Positions 14,625 through 29,734 are shown, counted from the stretch's first letter. The stretch: 64,000 bases of DNA from Lates calcarifer (GCF_001640805.2 NC_066856.1:2985937-3049936), one strand, 5' to 3'. Program-made: numbers and translations. The notes: generated from the letters alone by a model not told the origin.

Positions 14625-14758
14625 CAGCAGTCTGGCGCTGTCTTGTTTTATTCCCGTTATCCCCCCAACACCAGCCGCAGCAGATATAAAAAAGATAAAA
14701 AACCTGCATATTTTTGTCAAAGCCCTTCCCTTTTTTCCTTTTACAGTAAGTGTGGGTC
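14625..14758 (-). other. mpp7: mpp7 3' UTR, minimal extent
   Basis: This is the sequence between the stop codon and the expected cleavage site about 20 nt past the first AATAAA. The cleavage position is inferred. A longer 3' UTR using signals further left is possible, because another AATAAA-type hexamer occurs near 12.06 kb. Confidence 0.45.
14647..14652 (-). terminator. mpp7: poly(A) signal AATAAA
   Basis: TTTATT on the plus strand is AATAAA on the gene strand, about 107 nt after the mpp7 stop codon. A TGCTGTGTCG stretch follows at about 14.63 kb and could be the downstream GU-rich element. Confidence 0.55.
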
Positions 14759-14938
14759 TCAGGAGTGAGTCCAGCTGACTGGAACCCAGTGAGTCTCAGT
14801 CTCCACTTTCTTTAGTGCCAACCGCAGCTCACTGAAGGCCGCCGAGAGGTCATCGTTCACGATGACCTTCTCAAACAGATGACCGTACTGAGTCTCCATC
14901 GACTGGGCAGTTTTCACCATCTCCTGAAAGTCGTCCTC
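14759..14938 (-). CDS. mpp7: mpp7 terminal coding exon with stop codon
   Basis: This exon has 180 nt, 59 codons plus TGA at 14759-14761, with acceptor catgcag. It encodes [20 protein letters not shown] and ends in [17 protein letters not shown]. The WVPVSW tail is the C-terminal signature of p55 MAGUKs. An upstream in-frame ATG in the ORF lies in intron sequence and is not used. The exon is 6.2 kb away from the previous one. Confidence 0.97.
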   Translation of the reverse strand, partial: EDDFQEMVKTAQSMETQYGHLFEKVIVNDDLSAAFSELRLALKKVETETHWVPVSWTHS

Positions 14939-17900
14939 CTGCATGTGAGAACAGAGAGGAGAGAAAACGATGGAGGTGAAAAAGAGACACAAACCATGAA
15001 AAGCAGTTCACTTCAGGCTGCCCTTCTGCTACGAGGAGAAAACACCAGCCACAGTAAACAAGAGGAGAGATAATTCACATATTGTAAACACAAATTACAC
15101 GGCCTTGAACACGCAAATAAACATAAAGTGGCCCGTACGGAGCCCGTTATAACCTCCCAGAGACATGGTACCCACACATAACCCTGGCACTGACCACGCA
15201 CTAAAACCTCTCTATACAACAATCTGACCTCAAGGAATTTTCATCATTTCCTTCACGGAGTACACACAGTTATCCAATTCACAAAGAAAATAAAATATCC
15301 TCAAAATAAGCAGAGGATAAAACATAACCATAATTTACAGAAGATAGACATGTAAAACATACATTATTGCTAGTCTGGATTTTATATGTATGATGGGGAA
15401 ATGACAGCCTGGGGACAGTGCTGCTGCACAGCCTGCCCTATCCACACAAACTGAGCTTTAGGTGTGCAAAGATTTCTCTAAGCTAAATGTGCTCTGACTG
15501 ACCTGAGATTCTCCTGACAATGAACACACATTACTTTGAAGCCTGACATTGGCCAATGATATAGCACTAGCAGGGGGGAAAGGTGTGTTTGACAGTGCCG
15601 ACCAGCAGACAGACAAAATGTAAAAAAAAATTTTCAGATGTAAAAACATGGATCAGAAACGATCAGCAATCATAATTTGTGTTTATTTTAAAACGCAGAT
15701 ATTATTTCTGATTAATTAATTTACAAGGGAAACTTTAAACTGGCACTTGGTGAATGGCCCATAATGGCTAGTGTGGGACTTGATACATAAAGTTCAGGAC
15801 TCGGACTTGGGACTCGGCTTGGAACCTTACAGCCAAGACATAAGACCACATCTATAATTACAGTACAATGTCGTCGGATGAATCTATGCTACATCTTCCA
15901 CTCACTTCTCCTGAGGCTGCTATAACGGACAAATTCAAGCCTGTGTTTCCTGTCCTGTGCACAGTTGCCAATGGCAACAGTGCAGTACTGTGTTTTGAAA
16001 TGAAGAAGTTGTTATTCTAACAAACTACAGCATCTCTTTCATTCAGTGTTTACAGTCTGTGATTACTTTGCTTAATATTTATTTATTTCGCACATCAGGA
16101 CTGGATGAAATGACATCCTTTTTTGGGACAGAGTGAGGGACAGTTATATTGAAGGGTTACGTAACCTTACCTTTATTTGTGTCTTGCCAAACAATGGCTA
16201 CACAGTATGGATACAAAGATAGCTAGAAGGAGTCAACAAGGCTATCACATCTACAGTGTATTTGTTTTTTTTCAGTTCATGTGCTCAGGCTAAGAACGCA
16301 TTAGACAACTTTTAAAGTCGGAGAAATCAGAAATACTTTGCATTAGACATGTCTGATTTTTAATATTATACAGGTTGTTGTGTTGAATCTTTGGGTTTGT
16401 GTATAGGCTAATGTCAAGACAGATTGTTATTCCAGTGGGTTAATCCATGAGCTAAAAGAGCATGAGGACAAGAGCTGAATAAGATCTTTGCATGCTGACA
16501 TGGAGGCTTTTCCAACTCAATATGCAAATCAGATGTCCAGTGTAAAGAATAAAACCACGTGTTAACTGTGAGGGATAGCCAAATAACATATTTTTATCAG
16601 GTTGGGAGTAAACATTGCCTATCTGGGGCTCCTGTATTCATAGATAGAGTATTCTGAAAGAGCCCAGGTATCTCTCCGTGGTGGTCCCTCTGAGGCTTTC
16701 TGGTTTCAGCTGTGTGGGCCCTGGCCGATCCTGCCCTCAGCGCAGCAGCACGGCTAAAGTGGCTGCACTGATTTAGCCTTATGCTTTTACTGGGAACACT
16801 CAACTTTAGATTTCTGGACAGATATGGTTTTATATGAATCCCTCTGCCAAACACACAATTATAAATACACACAGATGCACATTCATGCACAGAAACTCAA
16901 ACACACACATGCTCCCGCACCCACAAACATGCAGGACGGAGCTGAGTGTGTGCGCATGATGTGTACGCACATAAACACACCCTGTTAAAGCTGAAAACTC
17001 CTAAACGGCTCAGTTTTTAGAGACGATCCTTCCAGCCAGGAGTTACTTCACAATGTTTCTGGTGGTTTTCCGCTTCATAATGGATTAGCTGCGCAGCTAA
17101 ATATAAAAACTCATTCCCTGTGACACTTAGCAAAAGCCCTGTCTGCTTTTTTTGCCCGGCTGTCTAGCGTGTATCTACCTTGCAGAAACCAACCATGCCA
17201 TCTCACGCTCGGTTGTCTTTTGTTAGCAACATGAGATGGTTTTATCAGCCTGTGTCTCGGAGGATGACAGGAAGAGAACAGACTGAGACTCAAAGACGGC
17301 TCAGGGAAGGCAGAAGGTTTGTTGGCTTGTGGAGGAAACTGTTCCACTGTGGGACTATATTCTCTGTCATCTGGACCAAAGCCCCTGCAGGACTTCCACT
17401 GTTGGACCAGGACTTACAGATGACCACTGTGTCCAGCGCCAGCAAGACAACCCCTCTGACCTGTCCTGGCAACTAAATAAACCTGGAAGACTGTGCACTG
17501 CTTTGTGTGTGTGATGTTTCCATGTCCACCAGCGAGTCTCTGAGTCTGTCTCTAGTTAGGCCATTCCAGGTAAAAGAACATTAATCACAGCAGGAAGCTG
17601 CTTAGGGGACAGCGAGCTGGGTAGAGAGATGGAAAGAGAATCAGAAAACTAAGTGAAAAAAAGAATAACAAGATAGATGTAGGATGAAATAAAAAGGGCA
17701 GAAAGATGAATATAATGAAGGTAAAAGAGGCAAATGGAAAGCTGGGCAAGTAGGAGTGAGTGGATATTCTTTGGCATCCAGTGATCCGTGCTGGATCGCT
17801 CTCCTCAGAGGGCAGTTTGAGCTGATGCCACTTCTGGAGGGCCAAACTCGAGAAGAAAAGCACCGGGGACTCATTTATCCCCACTGCCATTAGATTGCTT

Positions 17901-20900
17901 AATTTCCACATGAAATGATGTAGTGTCTTGTGCCTGTTTAAGTACTTTGTTCTAGCACAGATAAATGGCTGTTTTCATTGCACAATATGAGGCTATCGAC
18001 TCTCAGTTTGGTTTTACCACTGATGTTTCTTCTTGCTACAGGTTTTAATCGATATAATGTTTTTATGGCTTGTATTTTTTACTGTTCCTTATTGTATTTA
18101 TTAGATTTGTGATTTTACTGAGACTGTTTTTGTGTAAATTCTGTCTAAAAAGGAAAAATCCCCTTATGGGACTATAAACCTTTTCAACACTTCAGTGGCA
18201 CAAAGCAGCATCAGGTATCATCTTTTAAAACACCACACACACACACCATGTCCTCAGCGTGAAATCTGATTTATTGATGCCAATAAAACACACCTGTATT
18301 CTCTATTTAAATAAGTGTCGAAATCCAAACTGATCTTTACAAATCAGTTTTAAATGATTGTGGTAATTTTTCATAATGTGACATTTGCAGCCCATTACTG
18401 ACCTAATATATGAATTTCATCAGCCTGTTTTTGCTTGTTTCTACATCACTTTTTTTTTGAAAACCTCCTCTGAATGGTCTCCAGCTCAAACAATGGGGCT
18501 AAAGTCAGCCTGCTCTGCTGAAACAATGAGACGACTGTTCCTCAGCCTTTATCATTAAAGCAGACCTGTCTCTCTGACAGAAATACAGCTGGCGGTGGAT
18601 AGACTATGTCTGAGACGACTCACCCAACAACAGCTTCTTTTGCAGAGCCTTTAATAGCAAATCTGTTGTGGCTTAGGCCCTGTCAGTGTACATGAACCTT
18701 TACACAGAACCTGGTTTGTTACCTGGCTGAAATATGCCTCCCTGTCATACAGTTTTATAGAGGTGTATTTGTATTACTTGAGAGAACAGCAGAAGCTAAT
18801 AAAGGGACAGTCAGTAATAAAAGCAACTGCAACGGATTGTTAGCAATCACCCTGTTTCTGACAACTAAAGCTCATTGTTCTCTGGAACCCTGCTGTGAAA
18901 CGAGGAGCAGACGGAGGCAAAATAATATTTCACCACGAGAATAATGCAAGCTGACTTTGTGTCTGTCTCAAGGTTTTAAAAGTTTGACAGCGAGGTAAAA
19001 TATCTACGGGATGCTCGGAGCCTCAGCTGACCTTCAGCTGTGACCTAGCTGCACGCTGTACTGTACTTTATATGTGACAGCACATTGGTGTGTCTGAGAA
19101 TCAGCAGAGCTGTGTCATACTGACTCACCAATATAAGTTTAGATAACTTACTATCTGTAATAATAAGATAGTGAAATAAATTAAAATGATCTAAATCCAG
19201 TTTTACAGTCAGTGTGTCTAGTGTGTGAACTGTGAAGGTTAAGAAAAATGACATATTGACATGTTGTTGCTCTCATCAACTGCTGCAGCTTGTTAAGTGA
19301 TGGTATATCATGCTGCTGCTGGTCTTTCTGCTGCTCTCTCTCCATTTAGGTCTCTCCAAGTCAACCCCATTATGGACCAGGTAAAATTTGAATCAATTCT
19401 GACTGTCAATCCAAATACAGTTTCCTGTTGCTTTCACTGTTCTTGCATCAATCTGTGCCAGAGCTGCGTCTTATTGTTATTCCAGGAGTAAACAAACTGC
19501 ACTGTAAACTAGTCTCAGGTGTCACTAGTTATCTGCCAATGTTTTCAGTCTCTTCCTAGTTGGAGTGCACTTATTTGAACTTTGCCTTGCTCACTGCCTT
19601 TCTGTCTTTCATGACAGGGCATCCCATCATGCCCCTTGTGAGGGATTTACTGCTTATCATAGAAAAAGTCTCCAGTGGCTACCTCCAGCTCGAAGCACGG
19701 TGTGAAAGGAAAGTTCAAAAATTTGTGGTGACGTTAATAGCTGAGACCTTTTGTGCAGCATGAGGTCACTGAAGATGTAAAGCTTTTCAAGAGGTTTTTT
19801 TGGGGGGGTCTTTAAGATGGTTACCATCCTGACAGTGAAGAAAAATTTGTTAAACAGTAAAACTTAGTTTTACAAGTTTAAATGTTATTTCTGCTGTGGC
19901 AACCTATTCTCATATTTTCCAATATTTCATGATAACTGAAGTTTTTTTGCCCACTTAGGGTTTGTAATTCAAATTGACTAAGACACTGAATTAATCACTA
20001 TGGATGTGGAAACATTTGGCTAACTGAGCTCTGCTTAGGGGTAAAGCGGGTGAAGGACAAGGAAAAGCAAGTGAGTTGGAGGTGGGGATTATTGTTGATA
20101 AATGTCAATTTTTTTACACTTTGCCCATCCTGCTGCACCTGCAAATCACAGTCCACCTCCTCCGCTGTTCCCTTACTTCACTCCTCTGAACTTCAGCACA
20201 GGCCTGTGGTCAGTCAGTCTCCATCTCTTTGACAGCTATGTCTTTCTTTCTCAGCTTCCCTCTCTCCTCATGTTTCTCACCCCTTGGCATCACATCAGGC
20301 CATCCCCGGTGTGTCACTGACCAGGATTTCAGCCTTAATGTTGCCCGTAGTGATCCAGACACGCGAGCAAGCGAGTGAGCAAGCAAGCGCTGGGCCCGAT
20401 GGGTCTGGTAAAACCATCATCCACCTTCAGTCGCCCCCCCGCCCTGCTCCTCTTCCCTACCCATCAGCTTCACAGCAGCACAGAGCACTGGCTAATTGGT
20501 TTCATCTGCGTCCCTGCTGGGCTGGGATAAAGGTGTGTAAAGGATGACCTCATCACTCACTCTCACACTCACTCACACACACACACACACACACATACAC
20601 ACATAATGTACGCACAGGGTCCAGATAGTGTTTCTGTTATTTCTTGTGCTGCTAATCTGTTAGGTGTAAAGCCATGTGTTTCTACAGTATAACACTCTCA
20701 TCCAAATGTGTTCACCAGCTACATCCTGAGAGCCATTACTTTCTTGCAATGTAAAAAGATTATGGCATGTTTACAGTTTGTGATAGTAGACACTTAATAA
20801 ATAAACTGTATTTCATTATGTGTGGAAGCCTTTTGTCTTTGGCTATATGTTCAATAATCCTTTTTATCCTTACTTAATATACCCCTTATTCACTGTATCC

Positions 20901-23900
20901 TGTTATTTTCTGCTGTAATTTCCTCAAAGGGTTCATTAAACATTCATCTAACTTAATCTAATCTGAATAGCATAGCAAAGCAAACCTGACCCATCTGGTG
21001 CTTCAAGCACTTTAAATCACTGTAAACAACATATTATGTTGATCAATGTGATTCTGTGCGAGAAGTAAACGTTCTCCTCTCTAGACATTATCTTACCGTG
21101 AATGACTTGGCGGATCCCTTGTCGTCTTTGCCTGATATGATCTTGGCGTTCTTCCTGGTCTCTCTCAATCTCTCAACTGTCGGAGGCTTCACAAACACTA
21201 CAAAGGGTTTAAACTCTGCCGTCCGCAGGTGCTTTATCGTCTAAACAGAGACAAGAGAGAACAAATGTGAATGTAAAAGCTGAGGAAGAGTGCGAGGCGT
21301 TATCATCTAGCAACAAGGAGGGGAGGACAGTGATAAAAAAGAATGTAAAAGTTATTCAATGTACATTTATCAATTTCATAATCATGAGGTGTATAAAATG
21401 AGGAGATGGTGTGGTGTACTTAATGCAGGGATTCCCAGCTGGATGGACTGGAGACTCCCCAAATGTCAGTCAGTCATTAAATGAAGGAACCAAAGATTAT
21501 AGTCAATTATGTGATTGATTCAAAATTAAGTGACAACCTTTAGATAATTTTCTGGTTCCAGTATCTCAAATGTGAACACTTGCTGTTTTCCCTCTATTTG
21601 ATCTTATTGTAAATTGAATATACTTTTATTTTGAACTGTTGGTCGAAAAAATAAGCAATAAATTGAACCTAGGAGCAAAAACTATTCTAACTGGTCACAT
21701 CTCGTGACAATGGGTTGCTGCATTTTAACTGGTCACAACCCAAAAAGGTTGGGAGCCCCTGGTATAATGTATGGGTGGATGGAACAAATAACAGGCCTGT
21801 GCCTGTATAGTGTATGTGACAGTTTTAGAAGATAGTGGAAGATACATTTCTGTCCACATCTGTCTGCCCTTCTTGTCTCTTTCTGGTGACAACTGCATGA
21901 AAAAACACCATGAACCTGGTCCTCCAGAGGTAAGAGACGTCAGATTTGGTTAGTGGTGGCGTCAAGCTTTAGGCCCCCTTCTGGCTCTGGCACCACGATC
22001 AGGGCTTCTCACTGTGCTAATTGGCAGTGGATCAAAACCCACAACTGATAGGAAGGTAGATAAAAACCTAAGGGAGGGACAGGAGAGGAACCACTGGGAG
22101 GTGTTCATCGTAGCCTCTGTCATCAGTTGCTCTGTAAGTTAAGATGGGAGCAATAAGCAATGACATGCTTTGACACTACCACTGATGTGATCCATGAGTC
22201 AGTTTGGAGAATGGGCTCATGGTAAAGGTAGGGGGAACAACTACTGGCTTATCCCACCACACCACAAAAGCATGCCAAAAAACAAAAAAGCACATAAGTA
22301 AATGTACATACACCCACGTAAGCTTCCATAGACGTTTTCTCACACTCTGTAGCTGAGGGCTCTGGGCTGACTTTCATTGCAGCTCAGGCCATGGAGGTTT
22401 GAGAACATGCCAGGCTAATCTATATAATGGTGTATTTGTGCCTGTGTGTCATTATCCACTGAGCAAAAACAAACAGAGAGGAGCTGGTGGGGCAGGAGCT
22501 GGACGATACGGGCCTGGCCCTGGATTGATGGGAATTGTGCTCAGGGGTTTGCTGGGGCTCAGCGACAAGCTGGCCATTTGTGTAGGGTCTGATCACCACC
22601 ACCCACGACACATAAGCCAAAGAGGAAATCTTCAAATAGAGGAAATTAGTGGTAATTGCTCCCTCAAAATGCCCCCTTTAAAAACCTGCTTTTGGTAACC
22701 CGGTAAGCAGCCAAGGCCTCGGGAAAAAGCCAGAGAAGAAAGATCTGCTTCTGAGATAGGTGGGGGCAGAGGTGCCAAAGGGCTAAAAATATAGGGAAGT
22801 GAGGGATGATGGAATAATGAGATGCAAAGTGAGGGATCCAGAGGAAGGGTTTGTGTCACTCACATGAGGCTGGACATCCAATAGGCACACTTTGTTCTTG
22901 GAGAGGACGGAGCGTATCGAGTCTAAGCTTGTCCCGTAGTAATTCCCTTTGTACTCGCCGTATTCGATGAACCTGAGAGGTGAGATGGAAAGAGATTGGT
23001 GAGAGAGAAGTGTTGTTAAGCAAGAAAACACATTTTTTCATCATTTTTGTGCAGTGCTTAGTGTCTAATGCACACTAATGTCCCTTGGGAGTAACATTAG
23101 AATCCTGTCCTAATCTGGTCGACTGTGTCAGCACACTCCTGAGATTTATTTTAGAAATAATGATATATAAAAACCTACAAATCCACAGAGACAGGAGGAT
23201 TACTCTTTCAACCGCTGACAGATCAGAAGATAGCATTCTCTAGCAGAACTTAAAAACCAGACACTTTGGCTCAGCATGTTTTTATATAATCTCCTATGCT
23301 AACCTTTCAATCACTAACACCTGTTTGTTCCAGAAAGACCACAAAGCTCCTTCAATCCACCAGGATTTCAGTCCAGTAAGCAACTGCATGGGTACAAGCA
23401 AGCAAACTCTTTTCCACCAGATAATCTTCCCCCTTTCACACCAATCAGATGTCACGAAAGAAAAAAAAGAAAACCACCAGTGTATTTTTAGCTGAAAACA
23501 AGGAGGAAAAAAGGCAGCGAGCAGAGTAACGACGTGGAAAGAATTTGAAGCTAATAGGACGGCGTGGTATGCTTGCAGTCTGCTCATGACGAGTGTCGGA
23601 CAGAATGACTGCCTCAGTGTGACCAATGCCATGTAAAAAGAAAGTTTTATGGTAATTGCTCATGTAAGAAAGTTTTGCTCAGCTTCGTGTACTTAAATCT
23701 CAACAAACCTCATGTTCCGTTATGGGAAATTCATTTAAGAGCTTACAGTAGCCTGTGTTTAAAAACTCACACCTTGCAGTATTCTGTGCTGTTTGTCCTC
23801 AGAGGAGAAGGTATATAGATTACAGTAAAGCATGCCAGTGGAGGTTTTGCTATACTGAGAGTATGGATTGTTGCCATTTTGACACAGAACAGGGCTTCCC

Positions 23901-26900
23901 TTGGGAAAGTTGTTCAGGCTAAACACACGTTGTTGTGGCCCCAATTCAGAGACCTTTTATTTACGCACACAGCGCATTGTTTCTGCTGCATGCAATGAGG
24001 CATAACGCAAACAAGTTCATCTCACCCCTCGTCTACTCTGCTGCCTTGTAATTTCAGTGTGGAGTGTCCCACGCATCCACCCCACATCACAGCCCTGTCA
24101 CTCACCCCTCCGACTCCCTGAAAAACATTGCATGCCTCGACCTACACCGCAACATGGCCTAAATATACAGCCCCCCTTTCCCTTCTCCTCTCTGCATGCT
24201 CTGACACTCAGTATGCACCCACCAGCACAGACTTCCTTTGACAGTATGTCATATGCAGCATGTATGTGTGTGTGTGTGTTTGCCGTGCATAAATGTTGTG
24301 CATATGCACCCTACAGTATATCTTTTTTCCCCCTTTAGCTCGTGTGAGACCGGCAGAAAGGCATCAATCATTCTTGTGACTATTACAACTTGCATTTCAA
24401 TTTGTTGGCCACAAATGTCAAGGCGGGCCGTGGTGTGGCTGGAGTCAGAGAGAGCGCCTGAGGAGAGGAGGAAGCAGAGACAGGAGACCTTGGGGCCAGC
24501 GTCTGGAGATCTGTTACCAACACAGGGCCGGGCCCTGTCAACACCAGCTCACACTCGGTTACAGAGACACACAGACGACAGCAGGGAGGCTGTGTCTGAA
24601 CAGTGGCAGCAAGTACTGGACCAGTCAGACTGCTGTCCTCACTGCTGCACCGCCTCTTGTGGTTCAGAGCACAGATAGAGAGGGATTCTGTTGTTTTCAT
24701 TAGGGTGAGGGGTCTCAGATATCACACATTCTAAACAGGGTTTTTCATTAGACTTTGAAATGCCAAAAGACTATATTCCTCAGTTGTAATATTATGGGAT
24801 GTCTCCTCCATTGTAGTTAGGTTAGAGAGGTGGGGGTGGATGGAATGTGGGTAACCTTACGTTATAGATTCCAACAACAGGCAACTTATTATCATAGATT
24901 TTAAGACACTGAAAATGAAGTGAACCCAGTTACATAGTGAGTCCATAAACAGACGGATTTGCTGGAACACCTGTTGGAGGTTTGTTAGGCGACATCTGAG
25001 CCAAAGAGTGAAGAGATCAGAACACATTCATGGCATAAAGAAAAGATTAATGTACAACACTTTATTCTTGAGAAATAAACCCCTCTTTTTTCATCCTACA
25101 TCATTCATCATGTCTTTATTCTTATAATATCCTTTTTTTTTTCTTGTAAAAACTTTAGTCTTAAAATATTTTGACTTTTTAACCCCATTGTGTGAAATAG
25201 TAAAAGTCCCACTATTGATAAATTATCAGTAATTAAGATTAACTGGGATCAAGGAGGTCATGAGGTCATCTTGCCAAGTAATTTCTATCAACTTGCTTTC
25301 TTAAAACATATGATATTCAGTGTAGTATTTTGCATGATTACCAACCTGTGACAATTCACATTACATTTTAGAATAGAAAAATCTTGAAATAAGATAATTT
25401 ATTTTGGAAAGAGACAGAAGATACTTGGTGAAATGGACATATTTGCAGAGTGGAGGAATAACCACAGCACATGGAAGAGGAGTTGTGTGACCTTCTTTTG
25501 ACTTGTTTAAACTTTGCTGTGTGCCCCCAGTCTACAATGGAAATTTATTGTTCACAAAGTGCAACACATGCAGTTTTCAGGCTTTTAAAGTTGTAAGTAT
25601 TGTTATCATTACTGTCTGTAGTCTGTCTGCTGAATCTTTGTACAGTGCGTTGGTTCTGTTTGCTTCTCTACTTATACCCATCACAGTTGTGCCTACTTGT
25701 TGTTGTGGATGTCCGTCTCAAAAAGATTTTTGGAGATGAAGTGGTACTCCACGCCGTCGCTTTCCTGGTTCTTCTTGGCCCGACTGGTGTCTGAGAGAGA
25801 GGAGGAGAAAGAGTGATTACCTCAAACCCAGACTGTCTGACTCACTGTTGAGGCAGAAACCATCTGAACTGAGCCCCTTATTAACATCGCTGGAAGTCTG
25901 AAACATAGCGCGCTGGGCCATGCCAACCCTTGTATATATTATTGTGTAATAGCGCTATAAAATACACAACCTGTAGTGCTGCAGCACTAAACTCAGACAC
26001 TTAACTGACATTCAGCAGAGGTTTACTGTGTCTTATTAAATTTGTCTCTTGTAATGTGGCTGCAGTGCCTGTAGGAACAGAAGCTGTGGCGTTAGCCGCC
26101 AGTGTTAGCCGCTGTAAGGTAATTGAGTTTGGGAGCTCTCATTAACATCAAGTCTCTACATTTACTTGGCCATAAACCATAAAGCCTTGCTGTAAAATGG
26201 GTGGTGGGGGCGGCACGTGGAGAGGACGTGAGCAGGCAGTGCCGGTGGATTTGTAAGGGTCAAGAGGTCGACTCACACTCTGGCTCGTTTCAGGAGCGCT
26301 TCAAAGGTCAGAGGGGAGAGGTGTACACCCGTCAGACACTCTGAGCTGCTCCAAAACAAACTATTAAACTTTTATCACCTGCAACCAAAACTGCCAAGTT
26401 CTGCTTTACTCTCCTCTGAGTCTTTCTTTTCGTCAGCATGTGTTGAGGCTGTGCCCTCGTAGTGGACCAGTGCCTTTATTTTATAAGGTCCAGACTGATC
26501 TACAGGGTTCATGGAAAACCAGTGTTGTGATTTATACAATATGTCACTCGCTTGAAAGGAAAGACAGCCATAAATCCAGCAGTGGTGGGGAAGACACTGA
26601 CGAAGATCAATGACTTTCTGTCATCAACCCCAGACAACAGTAGGAAAAACACAAGGAGAAGGCCAGAACAGCCTTGTTATAAGATAACATATACTTATAC
26701 CTTCTCATTGAGAAACGTGTAAGACACAGTGCCAAACGGCCTCTCCATAGTTAGACCAACACCATCCACCATGCATTATTTTGGCATCTGCTTTGTGGCA
26801 CAGAAAATAATTACAGTGCAACAAAAGAATGTGCATCCGTTCATTCTCAAATCATGGAAAATATCAGTAAGCTTGGACTGGAATCAAAATGTTTAACCCC

Positions 26901-29734
26901 CTGCTCTAATGGCTTATTGCAATGCTCCTTGTGTTTCTTAGACGGCTGGTTTACATTTTACAGCGACAAGAAGAGAGAGAGAGAGAAAAAAACCCCAAAG
27001 CTTAACCGGGGCCACAAGCCGGTGGTCTCCCCAGCTCCGGTTTTCAAATTAACAAAAAGGGGTAATGCTTTCGGGCTTAATCCGAAACAACAGCAAGTGT
27101 TAAACACATCCATGTGTCCATTGGCAGGAATCAAACATTAAAAAAGAGTGAGATGAGATACTTTCCGAGTCTCTTTCCTCTGAATGAGAGCCAGGACTTG
27201 TGCCATACATCTTCTATATGGGTCAGAATCAAACTGTCTGGGCTCTATTAAACTCAGCGTCACAGGTCACATTTGAGAACAATTAACAGGCCTTGTGGAA
27301 AAAAAAGGCCCCACAATGGGATTTTAATACCAGGGACATTTCATGTGTCAGACTTCTACAGGGACACATCCATTATGTAGCACAGCATGTAACAAACACA
27401 GCAATTAATATCAGCGGACCTCATATTTCCTCAAACTCATGTCGCAGTTTCCCTCCAAGCCCCAGATGGTAACTACACAATTACTAATGCCACTGCCCCG
27501 CTTCAATGTATAAATCAAAAAGATTTATTTGTCCCAACAAGCTGGCTTGGGGACATCTCAGAGCTGCAAAAACCTAAAAAATGCTGGCAAAGTGTGGAGA
27601 GCCAGTCGTTTGCAGAAGGACTGGATGGTGTTCAGAATTATGGCAGGCTGTCGTTAGGTCCGTAAAAGGAGAAAGAGGGAGGAGGAAGAGGGGGGAAAGA
27701 GACAGAAAAAGACAGAAAGAAAGTGAGAAATAAACTGAGAAAGAAAGGAGAAAGAGTAGCTTGGTGCCAATTTGTGAAGCAGTGGAATGGCATGTCTTCA
27801 GAGGTAGAAAAACACAATTTCCTCCATTATTTGGAGCTTCTCAGCCAGACTATGAAAAGCTGACAATTACACAGGAGAACCACCCGCTCAGGCCTTGACA
27901 GTACCAGCCTGCTGCCTGAGATCTGCTCCTTCAGTGTGTCGTAGACAGAACCTTCATTGCTCAAACAACACAAGCACTGTCACACACTGTGAAAACTTAA
28001 CTGGAACAAGTAAGCTAAACATCCTTCACCTTAAGTGGTTATTTTGATTTGTTGCTAAAACTCACAGGGTGCACTGGGGCGCTGTGTTGTCGGAATTTGA
28101 TCTGGCATCATGTGCGCTTACATTTCTCTGTGAATGTGTTTTCAATGTGTTTGTCTCCGTGGACAGATGTACAAGAGACTTCTTGGGTGCAAATGGATTC
28201 AGACGATCTGAGAGGGAGGTGTGTGATCCACATGGCAGCATAGCTGTAGTGCCAATTACTAAATGTTTAAGGGGGGTAGCTCACCAATCCTGAAAAAGAT
28301 GAATACTTTAAAGTCAACCTTTAAAGTCAATTTCTGTCTTTTCTTTTGCTTATTTAATTGTTGTGAGCACCTTAATGTTTACAACATGAGGTGCTGCTGC
28401 GACATCATTCATACAGAGGACTCACTTAACAGCCAGAAGGGTTTGTTTTCATCTAGAGAATAAAGGCTGGTTCTGCTCACAAAATACAGAAATAGAGTTT
28501 GTGTATAAAAAGTTTTTGCTTCAATATTTTACCTTTTTGCAGTAAAAAGAAACTGTATCTTATATAGTTCTGTCCTCTTCTTTCTAATGTTTCCTCTTCC
28601 ATTTCAGATCAAGTATAGGGGGAAAAAAAGAAGAATAGAAAATCACAATGTGAAGTTTGGTTTGGGTGGGATAATTTGATTCCCTGACTGACTTTTTATA
28701 GGATAGTAGAATTTTAATGCTGTATATTTTATGCAAAATGTGCCCTATAAAACATCTTGAGGGAAAGTTAAGTTTTGTAAGGATAATCACATAATGTAAT
28801 TTAAAACCTTTTTTAGTTGAACGTGGACTTGCACACACAGTGATTCTGCCTCCACATTTGTTTTCTTTGGGCATTTAGATTTTTTTGGCATACTTCACCC
28901 ACTCACAGTTGTTTTCTGATGTCTCACGGTCCATCTGGCTCACCTATAAACTGCTGTGCACCATGTGGAGAAGGCCAAACGGTGTCTTCATTCACGTTAA
29001 AATCCATTTGCCAATAAATAGCAGATCTAAAACTGTGGTCTGGTAAAAAGCTTATGATGGAAACAATGTATAAAACACACACACATTCACACATAAGACA
29101 AACACATACACACAGATAAGAAAGAAGAAATAAGCAGAGAGGAAAGATTGGAAGAAGACGAATGGAATCTACTGGAAGATGCTCAGCTAATTCTGGATTT
29201 GACCACAGGCACATATGCACACACAGGGTTTGACTCAACCTCAGTGAGATGAGCAAACTTACGTGGAATAGTCACACTGAAGTGTTGAGGGTCACAGATC
29301 AACAACTTCCTCTTAAGCTCGTTCAAGCCGACACCTGTGGGTCCTACACAAACACAGAAACACATGAAAATGACACAAAGTGACAGAATCCATCAACACC
29401 TCTCTTCCAAACAGAGAGTGTGAAAAATAACATGAAAAAAACATTTATCCAAATATTGGATTTTCAAATAATAATAATCCCATAAAATACATTCAACTCT
29501 TTCATCAACAGCTTAACAGCTTTAAACAGGCATCAAAATTTACACATTGCCATTATTTAAGATTCAGAAGTGACAAAGGGAGATTCAACCAATTAAAACA
29601 TTTCCTGCATTGCAAACACCCTCATCTTTCAAACTCCATGACCCAAGTTTATAACACAGATTGTCAGTTAGAAATGTGTTAGTTTCAAATCAAGTACAAG
29701 TCATTATACAGACAGTAACTCAGATGACATTACC

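Larger units (their letters stand above)
14939..21096 (-). other. mpp7: mpp7 last intron, 6.2 kb
   Basis: GT-AG intron between the GUK lid exon and the terminal exon. Contents: a LINE-like 3' tail at about 18140-18185, another at about 20900-20965, and a CA microsatellite at 20574-20606. No additional exon is seen. Confidence 0.85.

Noticed and set aside
14939..14992. In-frame ATG codons upstream of the last mpp7 exon
   Set aside because: They lie in the intron before a clear cag acceptor; the coding sequence joins exon 21097-21240 in phase.
24238..24678. 146-codon plus-strand open frame
   Set aside because: Starts in a GT microsatellite (CVCVCVC), no family resemblance, lies inside an intron of mpp7 in antisense.
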